A program made the translations under genes and the position numbers. Positions 16,916-24,691 of a stretch of 38,767 nucleotides of DNA are shown here, one piece after another. Each line of letters opens with the position of its first letter. Within the stretch, counting starts at the first letter, position 1. Origin of the DNA: Sphingomonadales bacterium (lineage in GTDB: Bacteria > Pseudomonadota > Alphaproteobacteria > Sphingomonadales > Sphingomonadaceae); NCBI GenBank assembly GCA_028868335.1, contig JAGWUU010000002.1, positions 1 to 38,767 on the forward strand, given 5' to 3'. The notes beneath the pieces are model-generated. The model made no database searches. It saw nothing but the letters and a program-made list of their open reading frames with translations, and was not told the DNA's origin.

Positions 16916-17833
16916 ATGTCCGAACGTGAAAGCAATCTGCCCGCTACCGGCGGATCGGTGATGCCAAGCCTCAGCGGAGAGCAGGGGCTCAACCGCTATC
17001 TGGCTGAAATCAAGAAATTTCCAATCCTCACGGCCGAGCAGGAATACATGCTCGCCAAGCGTTATGCCGAGCACCAGGATCCGGAAGCGGCCAAGCAACT
17101 GGTCACCAGCCACCTGCGACTCGTGGCGAAGATCGCCATGGGCTATCGCGGCTATGGCCTGCCGGTGTCCGAACTGATCGCCGAGGGCAACATCGGCCTG
17201 ATGCAGGGCGTAAAGAAGTTCGAGCCCGATCGCGGCTTCCGCCTCGCCACCTATGCGATGTGGTGGATCAAGGCGAGCATTCAGGAATTCATCCTGCGCT
17301 CGTGGTCGCTGGTCAAGATGGGCACCACCGCCGCGCAGAAGAAGCTGTTCTTCAACCTCCGGCGCATGAAGAAGAACCTCGACGCCTACGAGGATTCAGA
17401 TCTCCATCCCGATCAGGTCAGGAAGATCGCCACCGATCTCGGCGTGTCCGAGCAGGAAGTGATCAACATGAACCGCCGGATGATGATGGGCGGCGATTCC
17501 TCGCTCAACATCTCGTTCAACGAGGACGGCGAAGGGCAGTGGCAGGACCTGCTGGAGGACAGCGGCCCGTTGCAGGACCAGATCGTCGAGGATGAGCAGG
17601 AAGCGATGAACCGCCACGCCCTGCTGGTCGAGGCGATGGACAGCCTCAACGACCGCGAACGGCACATCCTCACCCAGCGCCGCCTGATCGAGGATCCGCA
17701 GACGCTGGAAGAACTGAGCCAGGAATACAACGTCAGCCGCGAACGCGTCCGCCAGATCGAGGTGCGCGCCTTCGAAAAGCTGCAAAAGGCAATGCTCCGT
17801 ATCGCGACGGACAGGCGGCTGCTGGCCGCCTGA
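16916..17833 (+). CDS. rpoH: RNA polymerase heat-shock sigma factor RpoH (sigma-32)
   Basis: The 305-residue sigma-70-family factor directs RNA polymerase to heat-shock promoters. Region 2 is clear (SELIAEGNIGLMQGVKKFEPDR, then RLATYAMWWIKASIQEFILRSWSLVK). The diagnostic RpoH box QKKLFFNLR (141-149) follows, and the C-terminal region 4 helix-turn-helix reads TLEELSQEYNVSRERVRQIEVRAFEKL. ATG 16916 is preceded by AAGGG five bases away, better than the in-frame ATG at 16895. Its likely targets in this window are clpP and clpX. Many Alphaproteobacteria have more than one RpoH; only this one is in the window. Confidence 0.95.
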   Translation: MSERESNLPATGGSVMPSLSGEQGLNRYLAEIKKFPILTAEQEYMLAKRYAEHQDPEAAKQLVTSHLRLVAKIAMGYRGYGLPVSELIAEGNIGLMQGVKKFEPDRGFRLATYAMWWIKASIQEFILRSWSLVKMGTTAAQKKLFFNLRRMKKNLDAYEDSDLHPDQVRKIATDLGVSEQEVINMNRRMMMGGDSSLNISFNEDGEGQWQDLLEDSGPLQDQIVEDEQEAMNRHALLVEAMDSLNDRERHILTQRRLIEDPQTLEELSQEYNVSRERVRQIEVRAFEKLQKAMLRIATDRRLLAA

Positions 17834-17848
17834 TTTCCACCAGTCCGG

Positions 17849-17875
17849 CCAGTCCCTTCCCTTCGGGGAGGGACT
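17849..17875 (+). terminator. UUCG-capped hairpin after rpoH
   Basis: The arms CAGTCCCTTCCC and GGGAGGGACTG pair with one bulged T around a TTCG tetraloop, starting 16 bases after the rpoH stop. No U-tract follows, so it may instead act as a 3' mRNA stabiliser or a weak terminator before mtgA. Confidence 0.5.
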
Positions 17876-17963
17876 GCGGGCGTCCGCCACCGGCGCGGTG
17901 GTGCGTGAACGCCGCGCCAAGGTGCTTTACCTGCGCCGTGCACCTCCGCTAGACAGCGCGACG

Positions 17964-18689
17964 ATGCGCCGCTTCTTCACGTCGTCCCGTTCTCGCAACG
18001 ATCATGGCTTCGTCTATCGCGCGAGTTGGTGGATCGGGCGCCTGATCATCGCCTTCTTCGCGATCAGCGTCGGCTTGACGGTACTCTACAAGTTCGTGCC
18101 GGTGCCGATAACCCTCACCATGATCCTTGATCCCAACGGGTTCGACAAAAGCTGGACACCGCTCAGCCGGATCGACCGCACCATGGTCGATGCGGTGATC
18201 GCCGGCGAGGATGCCAAGTTCTGCACGCACAAGGGTTTCGACACGAACGCCATCGAAAAGGCGATGGAGCGCAATGCCCGGTCCAGCAGGCTGCGCGGCG
18301 GATCGACGATCAGCCAGCAGACCGCGAAGAACGTGTTCCTGTGGCAGGGCACCGGCTGGACCCGCTATGCCCGCAAGGGGCTGGAAGCCTGGTTCACCGT
18401 GCTGATCGAAAACATCTGGGGCAAGCGGCGGATCATGGAGGTTTACCTCAACGTCGCCGAAACCGGCGTCGGCACCTATGGGGTGGAGGCCGGGGCGGAA
18501 CATTACTACGACCATTCCGCCACCCGGCTCACCCAGGTTGAGGCGGCGCGGATCGCCGCCGCCCTCCCTGCGCCTAAGCGGCGCGAGGTGGTCGATCCAG
18601 GCGGCTTCACGCGCCGCCATGGCAATGCCATCGCCGCGCGCAGCGGCGTGGTCCGCAACGAGGCGATGGACGCCTGCGTCTATCGTTGA
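17964..18689 (+). CDS. mtgA: Monofunctional peptidoglycan glycosyltransferase MtgA
   Basis: The 241-residue inner-membrane enzyme polymerises lipid II into glycan strands. One membrane span (about 23-42) is followed by the GT51 domain, with catalytic Glu82 (IAGEDAKFCTHKGFD), RGGSTISQQTAKNVFLW, RKGLEAWF, and the late block ENIWGKRRIMEVYLNVAE. No transpeptidase domain follows, so it is monofunctional. The frame is open back to 17898, but ATG 17964 gives MRRFFTSSRSR, a short basic N-terminus directly before the membrane span. It follows rpoH in the same direction and converges on the TonB-dependent receptor gene. Confidence 0.93.
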   Translation: MRRFFTSSRSRNDHGFVYRASWWIGRLIIAFFAISVGLTVLYKFVPVPITLTMILDPNGFDKSWTPLSRIDRTMVDAVIAGEDAKFCTHKGFDTNAIEKAMERNARSSRLRGGSTISQQTAKNVFLWQGTGWTRYARKGLEAWFTVLIENIWGKRRIMEVYLNVAETGVGTYGVEAGAEHYYDHSATRLTQVEAARIAAALPAPKRREVVDPGGFTRRHGNAIAARSGVVRNEAMDACVYR

Positions 18690-18701
18690 TGCCAAAGCAA
18701 A

Positions 18702-18727
18702 GGGCGACGCTCCGTAGAGCGCCGCCC
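18702..18727. terminator. Bidirectional terminator between mtgA and the TonB-dependent receptor
   Basis: The arms GGGCGACGCT (18702-18711) and AGCGCCGCCC (18718-18727) pair over 10 bp with one G-T wobble and a 6-base loop. The minus-strand side is followed by TTTGCTTTGG, which suits the receptor gene; the stem also lies 13 bases after the mtgA stop. Confidence 0.7.
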
Positions 18728-18753
18728 CCTGGCATTCAGTCTTTCACCCCTGA

Positions 18754-21700
18754 TCAGAAGGTGAAGCGGGCGCCCACGCGGATCGCGTAGAGCGAACCGT
18801 TGAAGTTGACCGAACTGGTGTTGGGCGAAGAGAAGCTTGAATAGCGATACTGCGCACAGGTCTGGGTCGACGCCGTGTTGACCACACCGGCGCCAGGAGC
18901 CGTCCCGGTGGGAGTCGCCATGGTGAGGCACTGTACCGTGACCAGCGCCGCATTGTAGGGGAAGCCGAGCTGACGCAGACCGCCCCAATCCTTGTTGAGC
19001 AGGTTCGGCAGGTTGTTGATGTCGGCGAACAGCGTAATGCGCGAACCGCCGACAAAGGTTGGAATCTGCTGCTCAAGGTGCAGGTCGATGCGGGTGAAGG
19101 CGCGGTTGCGCGCAATGTTCTTCGGCGCGATCTGCCCGCGGAACTTGTTCAGCACCGAACCGCTGACGATGGTATCGAGCGCGGTTTGCGTGGCGGCGCT
19201 GTCATAGGAGACGAGCGGATCGCTGGGCCCGGTCGGCACGTAGATCAGGTTGGATGCCGCGCCGATATTGCTCAGCGGCGTGCCGAATACCGCCGAACGG
19301 TTGCTGGTATTGTCGAGCATGGTGAAGCTGTAGGGACGTCCCGCGCGGGTTTCGCCGAACAACTGCACGATGGTCTTGTAGTCGCCAAAGAACGCATGGT
19401 CGAAGCCGATGTTGTACTTGAACGCCCACTTGATCTGGTTGTCCGAAATTCCGTACTCGGGGTGGTTCGGATCGCCGAACGACTGGTAGCGGTAGTTCGA
19501 GTTGATCGTTGACGACGTCGCGCTCGAAACGTCCTTTACGTCCTGCCAAGTGTAGCTGCCGCCGAATGACAGCCCCCAATCATACTTCTTGTCGAAGTGA
19601 AGCACGGCCACGTGCGAGCGGCCCTTGTGGGTGTTGTAGGCAAGGATGTCGTAGTTGTTGTTGCCCGGATAAAACGTGTTGGCATAGCGCGGGCGCCCAT
19701 CGGGCAGAGTCCCCACCAGCACCGATCGCAGATCGGTGAACCCGACCCCGTCTATGTTCTTCGAGAAGTAGTAGTCGGCGCCGAAATCGAAGCCGAACAA
19801 CTGGTAGTTGGCCGACAGCGTCGACTTGAGCGAACGCGGCAGGTGGAAATCGGGAGCGATCGCGCCGGTGTTTGTCTTGGGCAGCGTGGTGCTGCCGGTA
19901 ACGTTCGTTGCCGCCGCCGTCAGGGCCGCCGGAACTTGCCCGGTGACGTTGTTCAGCGCGAGATCGCACAGCGAGCCCGCCGTCAGGCAGGTTGCGTCGC
20001 GCGTGATCGTCATCGCGTTGGTGGTGACCGTGTTCGAGAAGCTGTTCGACAGGTAGATGTCCGGCGAACCTCCGCCGAAGATGCCCATGCCACCGCGCAG
20101 CTTGAAGCTGGAGCCGATCGGCTTGTAGTCGAAGCTGATGCGCGGCTCGAACTGGTCAAGGCCCTTGTAGGTCTTGAGGTTGGAGAACCCGTAGCGGCTG
20201 GTGAAGTACGGATTGAGTACCGGACGGTCCTTCATCCCGTAGAGGCTCGCGCGCAGCCCGGCAGTGATGGTCAGCGCATCGTTGACCGTCCATTCGTCCT
20301 GGAGGCCGAAGGTGTACTGCGTGTAGTGGAAGTTCGCCGCCGCGCCTTGCGGATTGCCGCCGATCACCGCCGCGTACTGCACAGAATTGGCCTTGCCCGC
20401 CTGGAAATCGGCAAGCGAATCAAAGTACCACGCCCCCAGGCTGTTGGGGACGAAGTTGTTGAAGGTGCGGTTCTGGTTGATGTCGACCAGGAACTTCAGC
20501 ACCTGGTTGTCGAACCGATAGCGCATCATCAGCGAGCCTTCCCAGGTGTCATAGAACAACTGGTTGGTCTGGCGGAAATTGTCCGGGCCGAAGTAGATGG
20601 TGGGTGCCCCCTGCGCGCCATTGGCGCCGGCGGTGCAGCCCGTGATCGAACCGACGCTGTTCGGATCTGTGCAAACCGCGAACTGGCCGTTGGGGCGACC
20701 GCCCAGCGGTTCCTGTCCGCGCCGCGACCAGCGATAAATCATGCGCGCCTCGGTCGAGAGGCGATCGGTCCAGTCCGAGTTGAGCTGGACGATGCCCGCG
20801 CGCAGCAGTTCGCTGAGCGAATAGGCATTGGTGCTCATCCCGTAGGTCGGCGTCGAAGTGGTGGTCGAGGTGTTGTTGGGGCTGCCCTGGACGTTGTATG
20901 AATTGATGTAGGACAGCGACAGCTTCTGCCCGCTGGCCACGTTCCAGTCGACCCGTACGGTGAATTTTTCATCCTTGCGCGGATTGATCGTCAGGATATC
21001 GCCGATGCCAAGGTTTCTGGCCTTCGCGATGGTGTCGACGGCGGTGATCGCGTTGGTGACGGCGGCTGGATTCGAGAACGACGAGATCTGGGTCGAATAG
21101 GGCCGCGGATCGGTGTTGCGCTCACCCGAGATCATGAAGAACAGCTTGTCGGGGATGATCGGCCCGCTCAGCGTTGCACCATAGGTTTCCGACTTGAAGT
21201 TGGGCACCGTCGTCGTCGTGGTGCCGATGGTCTTGCCCGACAGTTCGTCGGTATTGATGGAATAGAACCCGGTGCCGTGGAAGTGGTTGGTGCCCGAAAG
21301 CAGCACGGTGTCGATCGCGCCGCCCTGGAAGCCCGACTGGAGGAAGTCATAAGGGGCAAGGCTGACCGAAACCTGGGCCAGGGCGTCAAGCGGAACCGGG
21401 CCGCGAATGTTCGGGCTGGCATCCTGATTGAGGCCGAATGTGTCGCCCACGGTCACGCCGTTGATGGTGAAGCGGTTATAGCGCGGGTTAACGCCGGCGA
21501 AGGACACGGCGCCGCCACGGTCGCCAGAGTTCGACATGTCGATGTTGGCGAAGGGATCGCGCCGCTCGACGTCGCGGACGTCGCGGTTGACCGAGGCGAC
21601 CTTGGCGATTTCAACCTGGGTCAGAACGGTCTGCGGCCCGTCCGATGTCACCCCGGCCCCCTTGATCGACTTGGCGGTGACGACGATCTCCCCGCCCTCG

Positions 21701-22047
21701 GCACCGGCGATGGTGATCGGCAGGTTGAACGGCTGGCCGACCGATGTGTACACATCCGTGACGCTGGCGTTGCCCGCGCCGCTGCTCACCGCAACCGTGT
21801 AGGGTCCGCCAACGCGCAGGCCAGACACCACGAAGCTGCCGTCAGCGCCGGTGCGCGTGGTCGAAACCGTTCCCGATGGAACGTGCGTCACGGTGATCTG
21901 CGCGTCGCCGACGGCAGTGCCATCGCCAGTCACAACGGAGCCACGGATGATCGAGGTTGTCTCCTGCGCCATGGCAGGCGCGGCGATCATGCCGCAAGCG
22001 AGAGAAACGCTGGCCGCGCTGGCGGCGAGGAGGAACTTGATCTGCAT
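18754..22047 (-). CDS. TonB-dependent outer-membrane receptor with carboxypeptidase-regulatory-like N-terminus
   Basis: The 1097-residue precursor has a signal peptide (about 1-27, ending APAMAQ). A beta-sandwich of the carboxypeptidase-regulatory type follows (about 30-115: IIRGSVVTGDGTAVGDAQITVTH, then GADGSFVVSGL), next a plug domain (GGAVSFAGVNPRYNRFTINGV), and a long barrel ending in the outer-membrane motif RVGARFTF. This is the Oar-like layout, larger than the usual 700-800-residue siderophore receptors, and often tied to uptake of peptides, glycans or other large substrates. The substrate is unknown and no degradative enzymes flank it. ATG 22047 is preceded by GGGGATA nine bases away; an ATG at 22062 is less well placed. 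It appears monocistronic. Confidence 0.9.
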   Translation of the reverse strand: MQIKFLLAASAASVSLACGMIAAPAMAQETTSIIRGSVVTGDGTAVGDAQITVTHVPSGTVSTTRTGADGSFVVSGLRVGGPYTVAVSSGAGNASVTDVYTSVGQPFNLPITIAGAEGGEIVVTAKSIKGAGVTSDGPQTVLTQVEIAKVASVNRDVRDVERRDPFANIDMSNSGDRGGAVSFAGVNPRYNRFTINGVTVGDTFGLNQDASPNIRGPVPLDALAQVSVSLAPYDFLQSGFQGGAIDTVLLSGTNHFHGTGFYSINTDELSGKTIGTTTTTVPNFKSETYGATLSGPIIPDKLFFMISGERNTDPRPYSTQISSFSNPAAVTNAITAVDTIAKARNLGIGDILTINPRKDEKFTVRVDWNVASGQKLSLSYINSYNVQGSPNNTSTTTSTPTYGMSTNAYSLSELLRAGIVQLNSDWTDRLSTEARMIYRWSRRGQEPLGGRPNGQFAVCTDPNSVGSITGCTAGANGAQGAPTIYFGPDNFRQTNQLFYDTWEGSLMMRYRFDNQVLKFLVDINQNRTFNNFVPNSLGAWYFDSLADFQAGKANSVQYAAVIGGNPQGAAANFHYTQYTFGLQDEWTVNDALTITAGLRASLYGMKDRPVLNPYFTSRYGFSNLKTYKGLDQFEPRISFDYKPIGSSFKLRGGMGIFGGGSPDIYLSNSFSNTVTTNAMTITRDATCLTAGSLCDLALNNVTGQVPAALTAAATNVTGSTTLPKTNTGAIAPDFHLPRSLKSTLSANYQLFGFDFGADYYFSKNIDGVGFTDLRSVLVGTLPDGRPRYANTFYPGNNNYDILAYNTHKGRSHVAVLHFDKKYDWGLSFGGSYTWQDVKDVSSATSSTINSNYRYQSFGDPNHPEYGISDNQIKWAFKYNIGFDHAFFGDYKTIVQLFGETRAGRPYSFTMLDNTSNRSAVFGTPLSNIGAASNLIYVPTGPSDPLVSYDSAATQTALDTIVSGSVLNKFRGQIAPKNIARNRAFTRIDLHLEQQIPTFVGGSRITLFADINNLPNLLNKDWGGLRQLGFPYNAALVTVQCLTMATPTGTAPGAGVVNTASTQTCAQYRYSSFSSPNTSSVNFNGSLYAIRVGARFTF

Positions 22048-22385
22048 GTCGACTATCCCCATGACGCCCGCGATCGGGGCGTAAAATCGATTCGGATGCC
22101 GGATGAAGTGCGAATCGCCCCCCGATCCGTAGAACCTGCAACAATTGATACAGGCGTCCGCCGACCCTCAAAACAGCCTAATTTGACAGCTTGGTGACGA
22201 TCGGAGACGTCAGGGCGCGTCGTCATGCCGCCGAGAAATTTTGTTACATCCGTGTAAGCAAGCCAGTAATCTTTCATTAATTTCACGCATTTGATGAAGC
22301 GAAAGCCGGGATTATCTGGAAAATGCCCTAGCCGATTCTTGCTGCACTGCGGCATTTGTGCAACGCTTTGATTGAAAGCAGGGAA
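22048..22385. other. Divergent intergenic region, TonB-dependent receptor / cation exporter
   Basis: These 338 bases contain no credible gene. The centre (about 22230-22320) is AT-rich against a GC-rich background, as expected for promoters. It holds the short dyad TTACA-TCCG-TGTAA described separately. On the minus strand, TTTGAG and TATCAA 16 bases apart (within about 22145-22175) could be a weak receptor promoter. Confidence 0.45.
22244..22257. promoter_or_regulatory. Dyad TTACA-N4-TGTAA, candidate operator
   Basis: Perfect 5-bp arms are separated by four bases within an AT-rich patch, 129 bases before the cation-exporter start and about 200 before the receptor start. No regulator gene is adjacent. 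Short dyads also arise by chance. Confidence 0.3.
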
Positions 22386-23369
22386 ATGAGCGGCAATCAC
22401 GATCACGGCGCACATGCGCACAGCCACGGACATGGGCACGGCCACGGGCACGGCCACGGGCACGGACATGCCCACGGCGCGGGCAGCCACGGCACTGCCT
22501 TTGCCATCGCCGTCGTCCTCAACGCGGGCTTCGTCGTGGCGGAGACGGCGGCAAGCTTCGTCAGCGGCTCGACCGCGCTGCTGGCCGATGCCGGTCATAA
22601 CCTGGGCGACGTGCTGTCGCTGCTGCTCGCCTGGGGCGCCAGCGTGCTGGCCAAGCGACCGGCTTCGGCGGGCTTTACCTACGGCCTGAAAAGCAGCTCG
22701 ATCCTGGCGGCGATCACTAATGTAGCCCTGCTGTGGGTGGCGTTGGGCGCGGTGCTGATCGAGACGCTCCGCCGCTTCTGGCAGCCCGAGCCGGTCAACG
22801 GTCTGCAAATGATGCTGGTCGCGGCAGTGGGCATCGGCATCAACCTGGTGTCGGCGCTGCTGTTCGCCAGGGGCAGCAAGACCGACCTCAACCTGCGCGC
22901 GGCATTCCAGCACCTGATGGCCGACGCGGTGGTTTCTGCCAGCGTGGTATTCGCCGGCCTTGCGATCCTGCTGACCGGATTTCAGTGGATCGATCCGGTT
23001 GCCAGCCTGATCATCACGGTCGGGCTTGCCTGGGCCAGTTGGGATCTGCTCAAGGACGCGATCAAGATGGGGTTGCTGGCAGTGCCCGCGCATATCGAGG
23101 AAGTCGACGTGCGTGGCTACCTGTCGGGCCTGGACGGCGTCACGGCGATCCACGATCTCCACATCTGGCCAATGAGCACGACGGAAACCGCCTTCACCGC
23201 CCACCTTGTCATGCCGGCGGGGCATCCTGGCGACGCATTCGTCCACATGGTTTCCACGCAGCTTGAGGCGCGCTTCGGCATTCATCATGCGACGATCCAG
23301 ATCGAGCAGGTGGCGACGGACTGCATGCTCCACGCCGGGCACCAAAAACACGCGCACGATCACGCCTGA
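22386..23369 (+). CDS. Cation diffusion facilitator (CDF) exporter with His-rich N-terminus
   Basis: This 327-residue inner-membrane metal/proton antiporter has about six spans. The intramembrane metal site is formed by Asp68, His71 and Asp75 region residues (DAGHNLGD) and His176/Asp180 (HLMAD). A cytoplasmic C-terminal domain with DLHIWPMS and further His residues follows. The N-terminus (residues 5-35) is a run of alternating His-Gly, a typical metal-sensing or buffering tail. Zn2+ is the usual substrate of this ZitB/CzcD-like group; Co2+ or Ni2+ (DmeF) is possible. ATG 22386 follows a close AGCAGGGA; the in-frame ATG at 22356 has no support. It stands alone between the receptor and an NTF2-like gene. 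Confidence 0.88.
   Translation: MSGNHDHGAHAHSHGHGHGHGHGHGHGHAHGAGSHGTAFAIAVVLNAGFVVAETAASFVSGSTALLADAGHNLGDVLSLLLAWGASVLAKRPASAGFTYGLKSSSILAAITNVALLWVALGAVLIETLRRFWQPEPVNGLQMMLVAAVGIGINLVSALLFARGSKTDLNLRAAFQHLMADAVVSASVVFAGLAILLTGFQWIDPVASLIITVGLAWASWDLLKDAIKMGLLAVPAHIEEVDVRGYLSGLDGVTAIHDLHIWPMSTTETAFTAHLVMPAGHPGDAFVHMVSTQLEARFGIHHATIQIEQVATDCMLHAGHQKHAHDHA
22434..22469 (+). repeat. 12-bp tandem repeat encoding His-Gly
   Basis: Three consecutive units of GGGCACGGCCAC occur: two identical (22434-22445, 22446-22457) and a third with three changes at its end. They encode the His-Gly run of the CDF exporter and could expand or contract in multiples of four codons. Confidence 0.8.
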
Positions 23370-23460
23370 TAATCGTCAACGACAGTTCATCTGTCTTGGG
23401 ATAGGGCTGCCTGCCTTGCCCCGGTCACGGGGACGTATTTGTCCTTCCAGGAGTACCCTT

Positions 23461-23976
23461 ATGCGGAGTTCCACCCGTCTTGCCGCCCTTGTCACCGGCG
23501 CACTGGCAAGCATTGCCCTTGCCGTTCCCGCCATCGCGCAAGATGATGTCAAGGCGCAGTTCCAGGCGCGCTACACTGCCTTGCGCACCGCGATGGAGGC
23601 GCACGATACGACGACCATCGGCAAGATCTTCGCGCCCGGCTACCAGATGACCGACCTGCGCGGCGAATCCCATTCCGGCAGCGAACTGGTCGAGCGGTTG
23701 AGCAAGATGGCAGCCCGCCCGGCCAACCCATCGCGCCACGCGGAAACCAAGGTGCTGTCAGCTACCGTTTCGGGCGATTCCGCTACGGTTCAACAGCAGC
23801 TCGTCGCGGGCGGCACCCGCGCCGGGGACGATGGCAAGGAACACACCATGGAAATGGTTTCGGAAGCCACCGACACCTGGACCAAGGCGGGCGTCGACTG
23901 GCAGCTTTCCCGGTCCGTCCAGACCAGCATGACCGTGAAGCGCGATGGTGAGGTGTTCTTCCACGAAGGGAAATAG
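23461..23976 (+). CDS. Exported NTF2-like (SnoaL/DUF4440-type) protein
   Basis: The 171-residue protein has a clear Sec signal peptide (1-26, ending VPAIAQ). The mature part matches the NTF2-like cone fold: an N-terminal helix (FQARYTALRTAMEAHD), IFAPGYQMTDLRG, then alternating strands ending DTWTKAGVDWQLSRSVQTS. Such proteins are small periplasmic binding or enzyme-like domains; no catalytic residues or function can be assigned. ATG 23461 has AGGAG seven bases upstream, ruling out the long upstream extension of the frame. It lies 91 bases after the CDF exporter and converges on the racemase gene, six bases away. Confidence 0.78.
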   Translation: MRSSTRLAALVTGALASIALAVPAIAQDDVKAQFQARYTALRTAMEAHDTTTIGKIFAPGYQMTDLRGESHSGSELVERLSKMAARPANPSRHAETKVLSATVSGDSATVQQQLVAGGTRAGDDGKEHTMEMVSEATDTWTKAGVDWQLSRSVQTSMTVKRDGEVFFHEGK

Positions 23977-23982
23977 AACCGT

Positions 23983-24678
23983 TCAGCCGAGCGCGCGTTC
24001 GACCGCTGCCGCTGCGTGAAGCCCGGTGGTGTCGAACAGCGGCACGGCATAGGCGCCGCCGGGCTCGACCAGCAGGACGAGTTCGGTGCAGCCCAGTATC
24101 ACCGCTTCGGCCCCGGCGCTCGCCAGTTCCTCGATCAGCGAGCGAAACCGTGCGCGGGCCGCGGGCTCGACTTTCCCCGCGACCAGTTCCTCGAAAATGA
24201 TCCGGTGAATTTCGGCGCGGCCGGTGCTGTCGGGAACGATGGTTTCGATCCCGCAGACGCCGCGCAGCCGCTCGGCGAAAAAAGGCCGTTCCATCGTGAA
24301 GGCGGTACCGAGCAATCCTGCCCTGGAGATGCCCCGCGCCGCCATTGCCGCCGCCGTCGGATCGACGATGTGCAACACCGGCAGCCGCGTCGCGGCCTCT
24401 ACGGCGTCCAGCACCAGATGCATGGTGTTGGCGCAGATCAGGATGAAGTCCGCCCCGGCCCGCTCAAGCGAAAGCGCCGCCTCGGCCATGATCCCGCCCA
24501 GTTCGTCCCACCGGTCGGCATGCTGGAGGCGGGCGATCTCGTCGAAATCGACCGAAACCATCACGATCCGCGCGGAATGGACCCCGCCCAGCCGTTCCAG
24601 CACAGCCTGGTTGATCAGCCGATAGTACTCGGCAGTGCTCTTCCAGCTTATCCCGCCGATCAGGCCGATGGTTTGCAT
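23983..24678 (-). CDS. Aspartate/glutamate racemase family protein
   Basis: The 231-residue cytosolic enzyme belongs to the cofactor-independent amino-acid racemase family. The two catalytic thiols are present, Cys82 (LICANTMH) and Cys197 (ILGCTEL), with the N-terminal MQTIGLIGGISWKSTAEYY typical of aspartate racemase/YgeA-like members. Substrate preference (Asp, Glu or a broader range) cannot be read. It is not the essential cell-wall MurI by sequence style. The ATG at 24678 lies 13 bases after the clpX stop on the same strand, so it is probably the last gene of a clpP-clpX-racemase unit. Confidence 0.88.
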   Translation of the reverse strand: MQTIGLIGGISWKSTAEYYRLINQAVLERLGGVHSARIVMVSVDFDEIARLQHADRWDELGGIMAEAALSLERAGADFILICANTMHLVLDAVEAATRLPVLHIVDPTAAAMAARGISRAGLLGTAFTMERPFFAERLRGVCGIETIVPDSTGRAEIHRIIFEELVAGKVEPAARARFRSLIEELASAGAEAVILGCTELVLLVEPGGAYAVPLFDTTGLHAAAAVERALG

Positions 24679-24691
24679 GCCCGAGGCAACC

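Noticed and set aside
19597..20901. A 434-codon plus-strand frame inside the TonB-dependent receptor.
   Set aside because: Antisense shadow; the receptor frame is continuous and ends in the expected barrel motif.
22429..22530. The repeats in the His-rich coding region considered as a CRISPR or regulatory repeat array.
   Set aside because: Units are 12 bp, in frame, contiguous without spacers, and encode His-Gly.
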